From Lojkania enalia (lineage: Eukaryota; Ascomycota; Dothideomycetes; Pleosporales): 21,197 bases of DNA. The notes beneath the pieces are model-generated. The model did not search any database, was not told where the DNA came from, and saw only the letters and a list, made by a program, of their open reading frames with translations. The position numbers were made by a program, and so were the translations under genes. Position 1 is the stretch's first letter. Every line of letters starts with the position of its first letter. Shown here one piece after another: positions 1 through 9,444 of this stretch. The DNA lies in NCBI GenBank assembly GCA_010094045.1, contig ML986948.1, forward strand, positions 1 through 21,197, in the 5' to 3' direction.

Positions 1-444
1 CTAATAACTACTCTAGTCTATTTTACAATATACTACTATAGTCTGTAATATAGTATAATATACTACCCTAGTTAATTAAGTTTATATATATAGGGAAGTA
101 GTATAAATAAAATTTATATAGTATTAGAGAAGTATATTAGATTTTCTTCTACTAACTACTAGTAGTAAGAGCTAAGCTAATCCTTATTTATTAAAGTATT
201 ATTATCTAAGAAACTATTAAAGTTAGTTATATCTTTATTTAAGAAGCCCTTAAAAGTACTATCTAACTTCTTACTTAATATCTTATACTTATCCTTATAT
301 TATATAAGCTTAGCCTTAATTTTAGAGTTATTATTAACCTCCTCTTTATACTTATTATTTTTAATACCCTTAATATAGGGTAAGTTCAAATCGAGAAAAA
401 GATTATTATCGAATTAATTATATACTAATAGAGGCTCTTAATAT

Positions 445-507
445 CTAGGGTAGTAATTAGTATATATTTATAATAAATAGATATAATAAAAAATATAATA
501 AACTTAC
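445..507 (-). other. Candidate spliceosomal intron (63 nt)
   Basis: On the minus strand this segment starts GTAAGT and ends CCCTAG, with TACTAATTAC about 10 nt before the end, close to the fungal CTRAY branch site. Its size is usual for a filamentous fungus. Removing it joins two stretches whose only stops are TAA/TAG in one frame, which supports the call. Confidence 0.45.
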
Positions 508-838
508 TTCTACTCTAGCTCTAAAACTATAGCTAACTCTTCCTTAAATAGTCCCTTAATAAACTCTTACTATTTATTTTAAGCATCCTTGCTTTTAAAG
601 CTATTATTTTATAGCTTAAAAAGGCTATCTTAATATATCTTATATATAACCTTCTATACAGCCCCTTTAGAGCTATATACCCATAATAGACTACAAGCTA
701 ATTTTTATATAGTAGATATATCTTTCTCTTAACTAGTAGCCTTTAATAGAACTGCTTGGTAATATCTAAGGCTAATCTCTTAGTTAATATACTCCTATTT
801 TAAATAGATAGCTTTTAACCTTACCTCTAATTAATTAT

Positions 839-889
839 CTATTTACTTATAAGTATATATATATATAATAAATAACTATAATAACTTAC
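839..889 (-). other. Candidate spliceosomal intron (51 nt)
   Basis: On the minus strand this segment starts GTAAGTTATT and ends AAATAG. It interrupts the Lys/Glu-rich frame after ...NNYKS and splices in phase 1 to a downstream stretch in which all stops are TAA/TAG. The branch site is weak (ACTTATAAG), so the call rests mainly on the donor site and on frame continuity. Confidence 0.35.
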
Positions 890-1036
890 TAGACTTATAA
901 TTATTAAAGCGCTTCTCTAATATAGCTTTAATAGCTTTATCTAATATCTTTTTTTTTTCTTCTTCCCCTAGCGCTATATATTTAACACTTTTCTATAGCT
1001 ACCTCTTCTTAGCACTCTTAGTAGAGTAATTAGTAG

Positions 1037-1041
1037 TATAG
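1037..1041. repeat. Target-site duplication (left), tatag
   Basis: The five bases tatag directly precede the 5' LTR. The same five directly follow the 3' LTR at 7881-7885. A 5-bp duplication is usual for Ty3/gypsy integrases. The exact match fixes both element ends. Confidence 0.85.
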
Positions 1042-1376
1042 TATTACGGATATTTTTATAAGAGCTCCTATACTAGACCTAATTAAGATCTGGGACTCTA
1101 TATAGCTAGAAGAATAAGGCTAATATAAGGTATATAACGCGCTTAGTAGCTTAGTTAACTAAGTAGCTGAGTAAGAAGAAATAATAAGGGAACTAAATTG
1201 TATTTAACAACCTTACAACTCTAATCTTTATAGCTCTTTATAGTTAACTTAAATATTCTTTATATACTCTACTTGTATACTTCTATTATAAGCCTATAAG
1301 AATAATATACCTTATAGTACGTGATTACTCTTAGTTATTATCCCGCCCTATACCTGGCTAATTAGAGGCCGTTATA
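1042..1376 (+). repeat. 5' LTR of element 1 (335 bp)
   Basis: Direct repeat of 7512-7880. It starts TATTACGGAT and ends GAGGCCGTTATA. The outer edge is fixed by the tatag duplication and the inner edge by the loss of similarity after 1376. A 14-bp perfect palindrome, cttagttaactaag, lies at 1150-1163 and is duplicated in the 3' LTR. Compared with the 3' LTR it keeps some presumably original C and G (for example tctggg at 1089) and has lost others, so each LTR was mutated independently. Confidence 0.9.
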
Positions 1377-1483
1377 CTTTAACTACCCTTATAAGGCTAG
1401 AAGAAGTAAGACTAGTTAGACTACCCTAGTTATAAGGAAAGAGATACCTTCGGTAAGTAACGTAGGAAACTCACGTAAGTAGA
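1377..1483 (+). other. Element 1 leader between LTR and Gag
   Basis: A short untranslated leader. The first bases after the LTR (ctttaactaccct) should hold the primer-binding site, but I cannot match them to a tRNA 3' end; RIP may have altered it. The element could also belong to a self-priming lineage. The first usable ATG at 1484 is in the Gag frame. Confidence 0.4.
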
Positions 1484-2900
1484 ATGTTGGGATTAGCTAG
1501 TAAAGCTACCTCTTCGGAAGTAGGTATAATAACTATATTTATAAGAATATAGAACGAATTAGTATAATAATAGAAACAACTAGTTCTAGTAGACAAATAG
1601 ATAAGAAGCCTAAAGGAGACTTAGGACAGCCTTCTTAAAAGTTTTAAAAGAATATAAGGAATAGTTAATAGTAAATAAGGGATAGGACTTATAGAAATTA
1701 TCCAAAAACTCGAATAAGTCGAAAGAGTATTACTAACAATATATTACTAATAATAAATTAAACTAGTACTACTTAATAAGTTTAATAGAACTAGATCTAA
1801 GCTTAAAAGATTCTTAGTAGTAGTAAGAATCTATATTAATACTAACCTCGATATTATTTAATATAAGAATAAGAAAGTACTATTTATAGGAGTATACTTA
1901 ACGGGTAAACTATTTAACTGGTTCTAGTCCTTTCTAATAGATTTTAAGAACTACGTAGAAGAATACTAGAAGAGTAAAACTAAAGTAATATTTGCGAGTC
2001 TAGTATACTTCTAATAGAAACTTAAACTAGTATTTGGAGATATCGACGAAGTACGAGTAGTAGAAGATAGATTCTACAATCTAGTTTAACTAGAATCTAT
2101 TACCTCGTATATATTAAGCTTTTAATAGCTCTTAAATAAAGTTGCCTAGAACGATTATAGTATAATAGTAAAGTTCCGCAGAGGATTAAAAATAGAAATA
2201 AGAAGAGTAATAATATATATAGAGTAACCGCGGGACCTAGTATTATACTTCTAACTAGTAAAGAGGATTAACAACGAACTATACTAGTTTAAAAATAAGG
2301 AAAGATAAGTATACTACTAAAGAGTACGCTTTTTAGTAAGAACTACCTACGCGGGCGGACCTATAGATCTAAGCGCTACTAGAGAAAAGAAGTCTAAGTT
2401 ACAGGCGACTTAAGAAAAGAAGACCTAGAAGAAAGACGTTAAGTACTATAATTATTAGAAACTAGAATATATAGTAAAGGAATATCAAAGTAAAAAGAAA
2501 GAAAAGAGAAACTAGCCTACGGAAGATAAACCGTAGGAAGTAGGTAAAGAAAAACTAGCCGTAACTATAGAATATAGAACCTTATATTAGTCCTTCTATA
2601 ATAAAGATAAGTGTTAAATATACTAACAACTTAAAGAAGCTATAGAGTATTAGCCTCGGAAGAAAATATAACTTACAGTAACGCAGGAACGCATAAAAAG
2701 GTAGCTAGAAGAAGTTTAGGAAATATCGGACGAGGATAAAGAAATAAACACCCCGTTACAAATAGAAGAAGCTACTACTAGAGTACTAACACCTAAACCA
2801 GCACCTAAAGTATATTCTATATACCGACAAGGAATAATCGAGTATAAATAGGGAACCCCAGCTCCTATAGCCACCCTATAAGAGAAACTACCTATAAGGT
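1484..2900 (+). pseudogene. gag: Gag region of element 1 (capsid plus zinc knuckle)
   Basis: Gag forms the particle core and binds the element RNA. The frame opens with ATG at 1484, in frame with everything that follows. A Gln-rich (now stop-rich) segment with coiled-coil character precedes the retrotransposon capsid domain at about 1770-2230, recognisable from FNGTRSKLKRFL-like and YLTGKLFNWF-like stretches and FGDIDE near 2040. A nucleic-acid-binding knuckle lies at 2444-2485 with exact C-x2-C-x4-H-x4-C spacing, but all four ligands now read Tyr. The frame continues without a stop-and-restart into the protease, so Gag and Pol were probably one polyprotein. The Gag/Pol boundary is my estimate. 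The stretch 2740-2820 is unusually rich in CpA and looks less mutated. Confidence 0.8.
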
Positions 2901-3499
2901 TCTATAATAAAAATAGACTAGGATAAGATATTGTCGACGTTTACGAAGAATAGTAAAATATCTACTCTAGGAAAATCCGCTTCTTATACTTCTAAAAATA
3001 GATAGAAACTACGAAAGTAGTAGAAAGGTACCTTAATATAATAGATTAGGATAAGACTGCGTATATAGTATAGAAAGTAGTAGCCTTCTTATAAAGCGAA
3101 GTACTAGTAAAATACTAGATACTAAAAGCATCACGATATAAATAAGAATAGGATTACTAGGTTAGGGAAGATAATAACCCCTATATAAACTAACACTACC
3201 TAGTATATTTCGAGATAGTATAGATATTGTATATTAAACAATAGTATAAGGCCTATTAAAAAGAAAAAGAAAATATAGGTGTATAGCTAAAACAACTAAA
3301 CAAAGACAAAGTACTAGAAAATCCTATAAAATAAGAAGCTATAATAGGATGGGAAGTTACTAAATAAACCTAAAACTATATAGTACTTAAATTTAAACCT
3401 CTACTACCTAAAGTATATATTAGAGGAAGGCTATAGTATAAATGCTTAGAACAGAAATGTCCGAAATATATATCTATAAAAGAAGTAATAGCCTACTAG

Positions 3500-3790
3500 C
3501 TTAAGACAACTTAGCTATATAGGAATATAGGAGAATACTACCTTATAACACCTAGATAGTACTATAGCTATAAAGTATATATACTTATTAATAGTAAAGT
3601 AATAAAGAACTTTATAGCTAGTAATTATATCGCTAGAAAAGGAATACCTATAATATAACTAGAACGACCTTATATAATTTAAATTATAGAAGGGAAAGAT
3701 TTCTAGAAGAAAGTTATATATACTATAGAACTAGGAGAGTTCGAAATTCTAGGAACAACCTAATAAGGACAAATATTCTAAATTGTAGAA
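3500..3790 (+). pseudogene. Aspartic protease region of element 1
   Basis: The retropepsin that cuts the Gag-Pol polyprotein. The active-site motif is at 3584-3601 and now reads L-I-N-S-K-V. The family motif is [LIV]-[LIV]-D-S-G-[AT], so the catalytic Asp has become Asn and the Gly Lys, both explained by G-to-A changes. It is followed by NFIAS and YIARKGI-like residues, typical after the catalytic loop. It is in the same frame as Gag and RT (codons start at positions giving remainder 2 on division by 3). Domain edges are approximate. Confidence 0.7.
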
Positions 3791-4049
3791 ATTACTAACT
3801 ATATTATTATCCTAGAAATCCTATAGTTAAGAAAAGAAAACTCTTAGATAAATTAGCAAACGGGACGAATTATCTTTAAAAACTCTAGCTAACTAATTAA
3901 GGAATAACTTACTATAATAGTAAAAGAAGTAGTAAAAGAATTATTCCTAATAGAAAACGTATTATATAGCGTATCTAAAGAATACTAATATTTAATAAAA
4001 CAACTCTAAGAACTACTATAATATCTACCTAAACATAGAGAATACGATT

Positions 4050-5345
4050 ATAAAATTAAACTATAACTAGAAAAAGAACCTAGATATAGACTAATATATA
4101 GCCTAATATTAAGGGAAATAGAGGCTCTAGAATAATATATAGACGAATACCTAAAGAAAGGAATAATTAGAGAATTAAACTTACTAGTAGCATACCCTAT
4201 ACTCTTTATAAATAAGAAAGGAACAACCGACCTATAAATATATGTTGATTATTACACCCTCAACAATATTATAATTAAGGATCGATATCCTTTACCACTT
4301 ATTCGTGATTTAAGAAACTAATTAAGAGAAGCTACTATCTTTATAAAATTAGATATCTAGAACGCGTACTATTAAATCTATATTAAAGAAGGAGACGAAT
4401 AAAAAATAGTATTTAGAATAAAAAAGGAACTCTTTAAATATCTAGTTATATTATTTAGACTTACTAATATACTAGCTACCTTCTAAAAATAAATTAATAA
4501 GGTACTAAGACCCTACCTTAGATAATTCTATATAGTATACTTAAACGACGTTCTTATATATTTAAAAATAAAATAGGAATATAAGAAATATATTAAATAA
4601 GTACTACGCGTATTATAAGTAGTAAAACTATACTTTAAAATAAGGAAGTGCGAATTTTATACTATAAGAATAGACTACTTAGAATTTATTATCGAACTGG
4701 GATAACTATAAATAGATCTAAACAAATTAGTAGTAATTAGAGACTAGCTAACCTAAAATTAGTTAAAGATGTCTAATCCTTTATAAGATTTTATAACTTC
4801 TATTAAACCTTTATAGATAATTGGAGTAATATAACTACACCTTTAATACAACTATTAAAGAAGGATGTTACCTTTATATAGGGAAACGAATAAGAGAAAG
4901 CATTCTAAGAAGTTAAGAAACAATTTTAATAAGAACTAGTACTAAAACTCTACGACCCAGAAAAGAAAGCTCTTATAGAAACTAATATATTAGGAATAAG
5001 AATAGCTGGAATCCTTATATAAATCTATAATAGGAAATAATATCTAGTAGTATATTATTTACAAAAACTTATACTAGTAGAGATAAATTATAATATATAT
5101 AACTAAGAACTTCTAGCTATTATAGTATACTTTAAAGAATAGCGTGTGTACCTATAAGGAGTAAAATAGTAAACTAAAGTCTATTACGATTATAAAAACC
5201 TTACTACCTTTTTTACTACTAAAACTCTTACCCCTAGATAGGTTAGATAGTTATAAGAACTAGCTATATTTAACTTTAAGATTATCTATATTAGCGGAAG
5301 ATAAAATTGATAAGTAGACGTATTAAGTAGACTACCGGGATATAA
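4050..5345 (+). pseudogene. pol: Reverse transcriptase and RNase H of element 1
   Basis: The RT copies element RNA into DNA and the RNase H removes the template. Recognisable RT blocks include KKGIIRE (about 4155), the DYYTLN-like block (4244-4265, family D-Y-R-x-L-N) and KLDI (about 4345). The catalytic box at 4538-4549 now reads Y-L-N-D (family Y-x-D-D). A one-base loss near 4754 moves the frame just before the VKDVQSF-like connection segment; everything downstream is in the new frame. RNase H begins near 4948 (LYDPEKKALIET) and includes a Q-K-L and an N-Q-E-L-L-A-I-like block. It ends near 5310-5335 with VDVLSRLP, the usual A-D-x-L-S-R end block. One TGA near 5310 stands where Arg (CGA) is expected. 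Confidence 0.88.
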
Positions 5346-5579
5346 GTAAGAGAAGGGAACTACAGCTATACTACTAAGAAAATAACAAGATGGAAGTATA
5401 GTATATAATTACCTAAGGTTTATAATAATAACTATTATTAAAGAAGTAAACTAGATAACTCTAATTAGATTAGTAATAAATAGAATACCCGAAGAACTTT
5501 AAGAATAAGAACTAAAATAGGTAGATAGGCTATTATATATCTACGACTGAATCTACGTACTAGCTAAGATTAGAAAAGA

Positions 5580-6640
5580 ATTTATTAGACAATTTTATAA
5601 AGCCCCTACCTACGGATACTAAAGAATAGAAAAAACGTTAGAACGAATCCTTAGGGGATTCTACTTTCTAAAAGTAAGGGAATAGGTAAAGAATATATTA
5701 CGAGAATATATAGACTGCTAATAAAATAAACCTAATAGATATATATCCTATAGACTGTTATAAAATCTAGAAACACCTACTAGACTATAGATAGAAATTA
5801 CTATAGATTTTATCGTTAAGCTACTAAAGTTAAAAGACTACCCTAAGGGAGAAGTATACAACTCTATTATAATAATTGTAGATAGACTTATAAAATACAC
5901 CTACTTTATTCCCTATAATAAAGTGTTACTAGTAGAATAAGTTGTAAACATCTTTCTAAAATAGATTGTAGTATAGTATAGAGTATTCTAGAAGATAATT
6001 ATAGACTAAAATACTAAGTTTATCTTAAAGTTTTAGTAGATAATTATAAACTTACTAGAAATTAAATATAAACTATCTACGGCATTTTATCTATAAATAG
6101 ATAGGTAGATAGAGCGAATAAATTAAACAGTAGAATAATACCTAAGATACTACCTTAACTACTAATAAAATAATTGGGTAATACTACTACTAATAGTACA
6201 ACTCGCGTATAATAGTACTATATATAGTATAACTAGAGTATTACTATTTATAGTAAACTATAGATACAAACTAAAAACCTATAATACTTTAATTAAAGTA
6301 GTATTATAGGTACTATAAGTATAGAAATAAGTTGAGATTATCTAATAAACATAAGACCTACTAAAGAAAGACCTCTAGTTCCTATAATATACTATAAAAA
6401 AATACTATGATAAGAAATATAAACAACCACCTTACTTTAAGAAGGGAGAAAAAGTTTAGCTGCTGAGACGAAATATTTAAAGTAAACGACTAAGTAGTAA
6501 ACTAGACTATATTAAAATCGGACCGTACGAGGTCGAAGAATAGATATTACCCGTAAACTATCGACTTAAATTACCTACAACTATAAAAATCCACCTAACC
6601 TTCTATATCGCACTTATAGAAAAGGCACCCTAAAATGCCG
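5580..6640 (+). pseudogene. Integrase core of element 1
   Basis: The integrase inserts the cDNA into the chromosome. The N-terminal HHCC zinc-binding domain lies at about 5611-5718; both His and the first Cys now read Tyr, while the second Cys (tgc, 5716) survives. The catalytic triad is intact in position: Asp codon at 5806, Asp at 6004, Glu at 6112, giving exact D-x35-E spacing for the last pair. Around them are TIDFI, IID.NTKF and an STAFY...TDxQxER-like block. The frame is the shifted one (remainder 1 on division by 3) and holds many TAA/TAG. The C-terminal part near 6430-6640 still resembles the GPY/F region (K-I-G-P-Y-E-V at about 6517). Confidence 0.88.
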
Positions 6641-6654
6641 AACTAGTAGTATAT

Positions 6655-7194
6655 AATATAAACGTATACGGAAAAGATTAGAAATAGGAAGTTAAGAAGA
6701 TAATAAAATATAGGATATAGAATAGTAAATAATACTATCTAATTAAATAGTTAGGAATAGATAAATATAAGAACTTATAGAATAATACCTAGAAACTAGA
6801 AGAAAACCTTAACCCTACAGTATTGTAGGTATATTATAGAACCCAAATTTATAAAGAAAACCCGGAGATAGAGTAGTAGGATTAAACGATATTAGCTGCG
6901 TTATAGGAGGCGACTCCGCCTTAAAAAGAAGACCCGCCTTATAATCTACCTCCTCCTCCTCCTTAAGCTACTCCTATATATATTAGTAACCCTCTATCTA
7001 CCTACGCTTTACTTATTTACAAATCTTATAAAGATGCTAAATCTTTATATAAGCTACTACCACCTTATTAAGAAGTTACTCTAACTTCTTCTAAGCTAGA
7101 TAGATCTCCTCCTCTAGCTTCGCAACTTTAACGTCCCGCTTTACTATTAGGAAGAATTAGGGATAGACTAGCAGTATAAAAACGTAATATATAA
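6655..7194 (+). pseudogene. Chromodomain and proline-bearing C-terminal tail of element 1
   Basis: The integrase is followed in frame by a chromodomain at about 6670-6812: EVKKIIKYRI, then YYLIK.LG and NT.KLEENL, matching the family pattern V-E-x-I-L...Y-L-V-K-W-x-G...W-E-P-x-x-N-L with Trp codons turned to TAG. Chromodomains of this class are known to guide integration to heterochromatin marked by histone methylation. The frame continues for roughly 125 more codons, including a run of five Pro codons at about 6949-6963 and a Lys/Ser/Leu-rich segment. The first closely spaced stops that need not be RIP-made are near 7177-7194. The tail resembles nothing I can name. Confidence 0.7.
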
Positions 7195-7396
7195 GCAATC
7201 TAAATATTATAATCTATATTATATAATAAGCGTATACTAGTATAAAGGTACTCTGAATAATATAATTTTTTAGGTATCTCCTTCTTATCTATTTTATAAG
7301 TTAACCTCTTACGGGAATACTAGAAATAAGGTATAATTATTTCACCTAAATAGTCTATACGATTAGTATAATAGTATCTACTTAGAGTTAAATAAT

Positions 7397-7406
7397 AAAG
7401 GGGAGG
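7397..7406 (+). other. Purine tract aaaggggagg
   Basis: A ten-base purine run in the 3' untranslated part of element 1, about 105 bp before the 3' LTR. It could be a second (upstream) polypurine primer site. The tract that touches the LTR is the better candidate for plus-strand priming. Confidence 0.3.
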
Positions 7407-7496
7407 TATTAAAAATATATATAGTCTTAGCGAAAACAGTATACTAACCCTACTATATACTAGTTTAGAATAGGAAAACTCTTAGGCTAAGAGCTT

Positions 7497-7511
7497 AGAA
7501 GGGAAAGATAG
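7497..7511 (+). other. Polypurine tract of element 1
   Basis: The bases agaagggaaagatag lie directly against the start of the 3' LTR at 7512. A purine-rich tract here is where the RNase H-resistant primer for plus-strand cDNA synthesis forms. The single T falls next to the LTR edge. Confidence 0.65.
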
Positions 7512-7880
7512 TATTATAGATATCTCTGTAGGAGCCCCTATATTAGACCTAATTAAGATTTAAAACTCTATATAGTTAGAAGAATAAAGCTAATATAAGA
7601 TATATAACGTGCTTAGTAGTTTAGTTAACTAAGTAACTAAGTATACTCAGTAGCTTAGTTAACTAAGTAGCTAAGTAAGAAGAAATAATAAGGGAACTAA
7701 ATTATATTTAATAACCTTACAACTCTAATCTTTATAGCTCTTTATAATTAACTTAAATATCCTTTATATACTCTACTTATGTACTTCTATTATAAGCTTA
7801 TAAGAATAATACACCTTATAGCACGTAATTACTCTTAGTTATTATCCCGCCCTGCACCTAACTAATTAGAGGCTGTTATA
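7512..7880 (+). repeat. 3' LTR of element 1 (369 bp)
   Basis: Direct repeat of 1042-1376. It starts TATTATAGAT and ends GAGGCTGTTATA, followed by the tatag duplication. It is 34 bp longer than the 5' LTR because one internal segment is duplicated in tandem (7617-7684). All other differences from the 5' LTR are transitions. Confidence 0.9.
7617..7684 (+). repeat. 34-bp tandem duplication inside the 3' LTR
   Basis: Two adjacent copies, each centred on the palindrome cttagttaactaag (7620-7633, altered by one C-to-T, and 7654-7667). The 5' LTR has one copy (1150-1163). Reverse transcription makes the two LTRs identical, so the extra copy arose after insertion or was lost from the 5' LTR after insertion. 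Confidence 0.75.
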
Positions 7881-7885
7881 TATAG
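7881..7885. repeat. Target-site duplication (right), tatag
   Basis: Exact copy of 1037-1041, directly after the 3' LTR. Keeping one copy restores the pre-insertion minus-strand reading frame described for the split gene. Confidence 0.85.
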
Positions 7886-8510
7886 GTACTCTTAATAGCC
7901 TTTTTCTTAGTAGTAAGTAATATAGTTTTATTTCTCTATTAGATAGCGCGCTTAGTATTACTAAGTATATTCTTAAAGGGTACTATAAGGTTAGTTAGAA
8001 AGCTTTTTTAAGAACTAGTTTAACCGTGTAGTAAAAGACTGTATTTAATTTTATAATCTTCTAACTACCAGCTCTATATTTATTAGTAAACTATAATAAA
8101 AGACTAGTATAATTACTTACCTATATTAACTTCGCCTACTTATCTTAGTTAAAGCTAACTAGTAGCTCTAGTAGCTTTAGTAGTAGTAAACTATCTGGAC
8201 TATTAAGAAAATTATTATTAATAAGCTCTACTTTAATAGTTAATATTTTATAGGAACTGTAATAAAAGTATATAATAAATCGAAGATTTAAGGTTATATT
8301 AATAAGAGTATAGTAGAAAGAAGAGTTGTAGTAGGGTATTAGGCTTGATGTAATAAGCGTATATGCTACCTACTAGTATAAATTAGATAGAAATAATAAT
8401 AAAATATATATATGTCTAAATAAATATAAAATATTAGTTAGTTTAATATAAAAAACTATTATTAAAAAGCGTACTACTAGTTTTATAAGATAGTAAGTTA
8501 TTATAGTTTT
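7886..8510 (-). pseudogene. 5' part of the decayed multi-exon gene split by element 1
   Basis: Minus strand, product not recognised. Between 8073 and 7886 one frame reads SW.LEDYKIKYSLLLHG, then KSFLTNLIVPFKNILSN and a Lys-rich segment. It passes through the target site into the frame at 1036-890. Its stops are all TAA/TAG. Upstream, across a GTAAGT...TAG intron at 8074-8120, a second frame runs to about 8510 with very few stops (it includes NSPDSLLLLKLLELL near 8200-8160), and the splice keeps phase. The upstream exon is less certain because another frame there also looks like RIP-altered coding sequence. Confidence 0.4.
8074..8120 (-). other. Candidate spliceosomal intron (47 nt)
   Basis: On the minus strand it starts GTAAGTAATT and ends AAATATAG, with TTTACTAATAAA (CTAAT branch-site core) just upstream of the acceptor. 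Removing it joins in phase 0 a stop-poor frame upstream to the SW.LEDYKIKYS frame downstream. The donor matches the other two candidate introns of this gene. Confidence 0.45.
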
Positions 8511-9300
8511 TTATTATAGTATTCTTATAATATACGCCTAAATATCTTATTAACTTTACTTTATAATCCTAATTTAGTACTAGTTCTTAATACGTATATA
8601 TTTTAGCATCTATATTTATATTTTAGGTATCTATTAATAAACTTTAATTTAGCTTTATACTACTAACCTTAATTATTAACGTTAACTACTCTACTCTACT
8701 ACTATTAATACGTAATATCTTATACTCGAGGAATAGTATAATCTAAAATCGTTCTAATAGGTAGTAAGTTTCTCTAAAAGTAGCTTACTGTTAAATCAGC
8801 TCGTAAGGTACCTATACTAGTAAAGCCTACGCTAGTAAAATATTACTATTACTCTAGAAGTAAGTTATTATAGGTTTTTATTATAATTATATACTAATAA
8901 AATATAGCTATTATACTTCGACAGATTAAATAATATTAGAAGAGTACTAAACTCCTCCTTTAAAAGCTCTCTTTTTTACGGCTAATCTGTAAAATTACTA
9001 CCGTAGTTTAGGAGGATACTTATAATAGTAAGATATATTAGTAATAGAGCGTAATTAAGGCTTTTTAAGAGTCTACTAAAGCTTTTCTTATTAGGTTCTT
9101 TAAAGGTATATTATTTTTTATATAATTTATACTATATAATATTAACTATACTAGACTATAATATAAACGCAATTTATATAAAGCGGGTTACTATCTAAAA
9201 TAAAAATATATATTTAGTAAAGCAATACTATAAGAAGTTTAGTCTTCTATTAGATTAGAGTTATAATTCCTAGATAGTTTTAGGCTTAATAAAAGCTACT
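8511..9300 (-). pseudogene. Minus-strand coding-like remnants, unknown
   Basis: At about 9107-8700 a minus-strand frame reads FKEPNKKSF, then LNYALLLIYLTIISILLNYG and, near 8760, KLLLEKLTTY. Its stops are mostly TAA/TAG. At about 8690-8440 a different frame is open (AKIYTY.ELVLN and KLIRYLGVYYKN). These could be upstream exons of the split gene or another decayed element; I cannot tell and recognise no family. Boundaries are only where the pattern fades. Confidence 0.2.
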
Positions 9301-9444
9301 TTAAATAAAACTAGTTCTCTACTATAATAATTTATAGTAATAAATATTTAATATATAATATATAATAAATATATAATATATAATTATTTCCTATAATTAT
9401 AGAGGAATCCTATAAGATACTTCTATCTTAACCTTATACTCTAG
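9301..9444. other. AT-rich low-complexity spacer
   Basis: Contains a quasi-tandem run of taatatata and its complement at about 9347-9385, followed by non-coding AT-rich sequence. I see no gene or repeat boundary here. Confidence 0.4.

Larger units (their letters stand above)
1..1041 (-). pseudogene. 3' part of a decayed multi-exon gene, unknown product
   Basis: I do not recognise the product. On the minus strand a frame can be followed through three blocks: about 1041-890, 838-508 and 444-180. It needs two GTAAGT...TAG introns to be removed. Every in-frame stop is TAA or TAG, as expected from RIP acting on Gln or Trp codons. The first block is rich in Lys, Glu and Ala (it includes the stretch ALGEEEKKKILDKAIKAI). 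The second and third are also Lys/Asn rich, and 400-290 is free of stops. The upstream part of the gene appears to lie at 7886 and beyond, because the retrotransposon at 1042-7880 sits inside it. Host gene and DNA-transposon transposase are both possible. The C-terminus is not defined; after about 180 the frame only gathers stops. Confidence 0.4.
1042..7880 (+). mobile_element. Full-length Ty3/gypsy chromovirus, RIP-inactivated (element 1)
   Basis: A 6,839-bp LTR retrotransposon with two LTRs in direct orientation, 5-bp target duplications and a complete internal order of Gag, protease, reverse transcriptase, RNase H, integrase and chromodomain. This is the Ty3/gypsy order, and the chromodomain places it in the chromoviruses. 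The LTRs begin TATTACGG and end CGTTATA or TGTTATA, that is RIP-altered TG...CA ends with a short terminal inverted match. By hand alignment they differ at about 33 of 335 sites, all C/T or G/A transitions, plus one 34-bp tandem duplication. The coding region carries dozens of TAA/TAG codons and one frameshift, so the copy cannot be autonomous. It sits inside a decayed minus-strand gene. Confidence 0.92.

Noticed and set aside
1506..1523. A UUCG tetraloop hairpin (ctacctcttcggaagtag)
   Set aside because: The stem is short with one mismatch and lies within the Gag coding frame. A similar short ttcg hairpin at 1446-1456 suggests chance or coding constraint. No evidence of function.
1484..7194. 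A non-standard genetic code reading TAA/TAG as Gln
   Set aside because: Many stops do stand at Gln positions, but others stand where Trp is expected. In parallel Cys and His became Tyr, Asp became Asn and Gly became Ser or Lys. The non-coding LTRs show the same transitions. RIP explains all of this; a code change does not.
8511..9300. A real, intact membrane-protein gene, from the long Ile/Leu/Tyr-rich translations
   Set aside because: RIP-driven AT-richness makes any frame rich in Ile, Leu, Tyr, Asn and Lys. Stops are frequent, the frame changes near 8690, and no family is recognised. Kept only as a low-confidence remnant.
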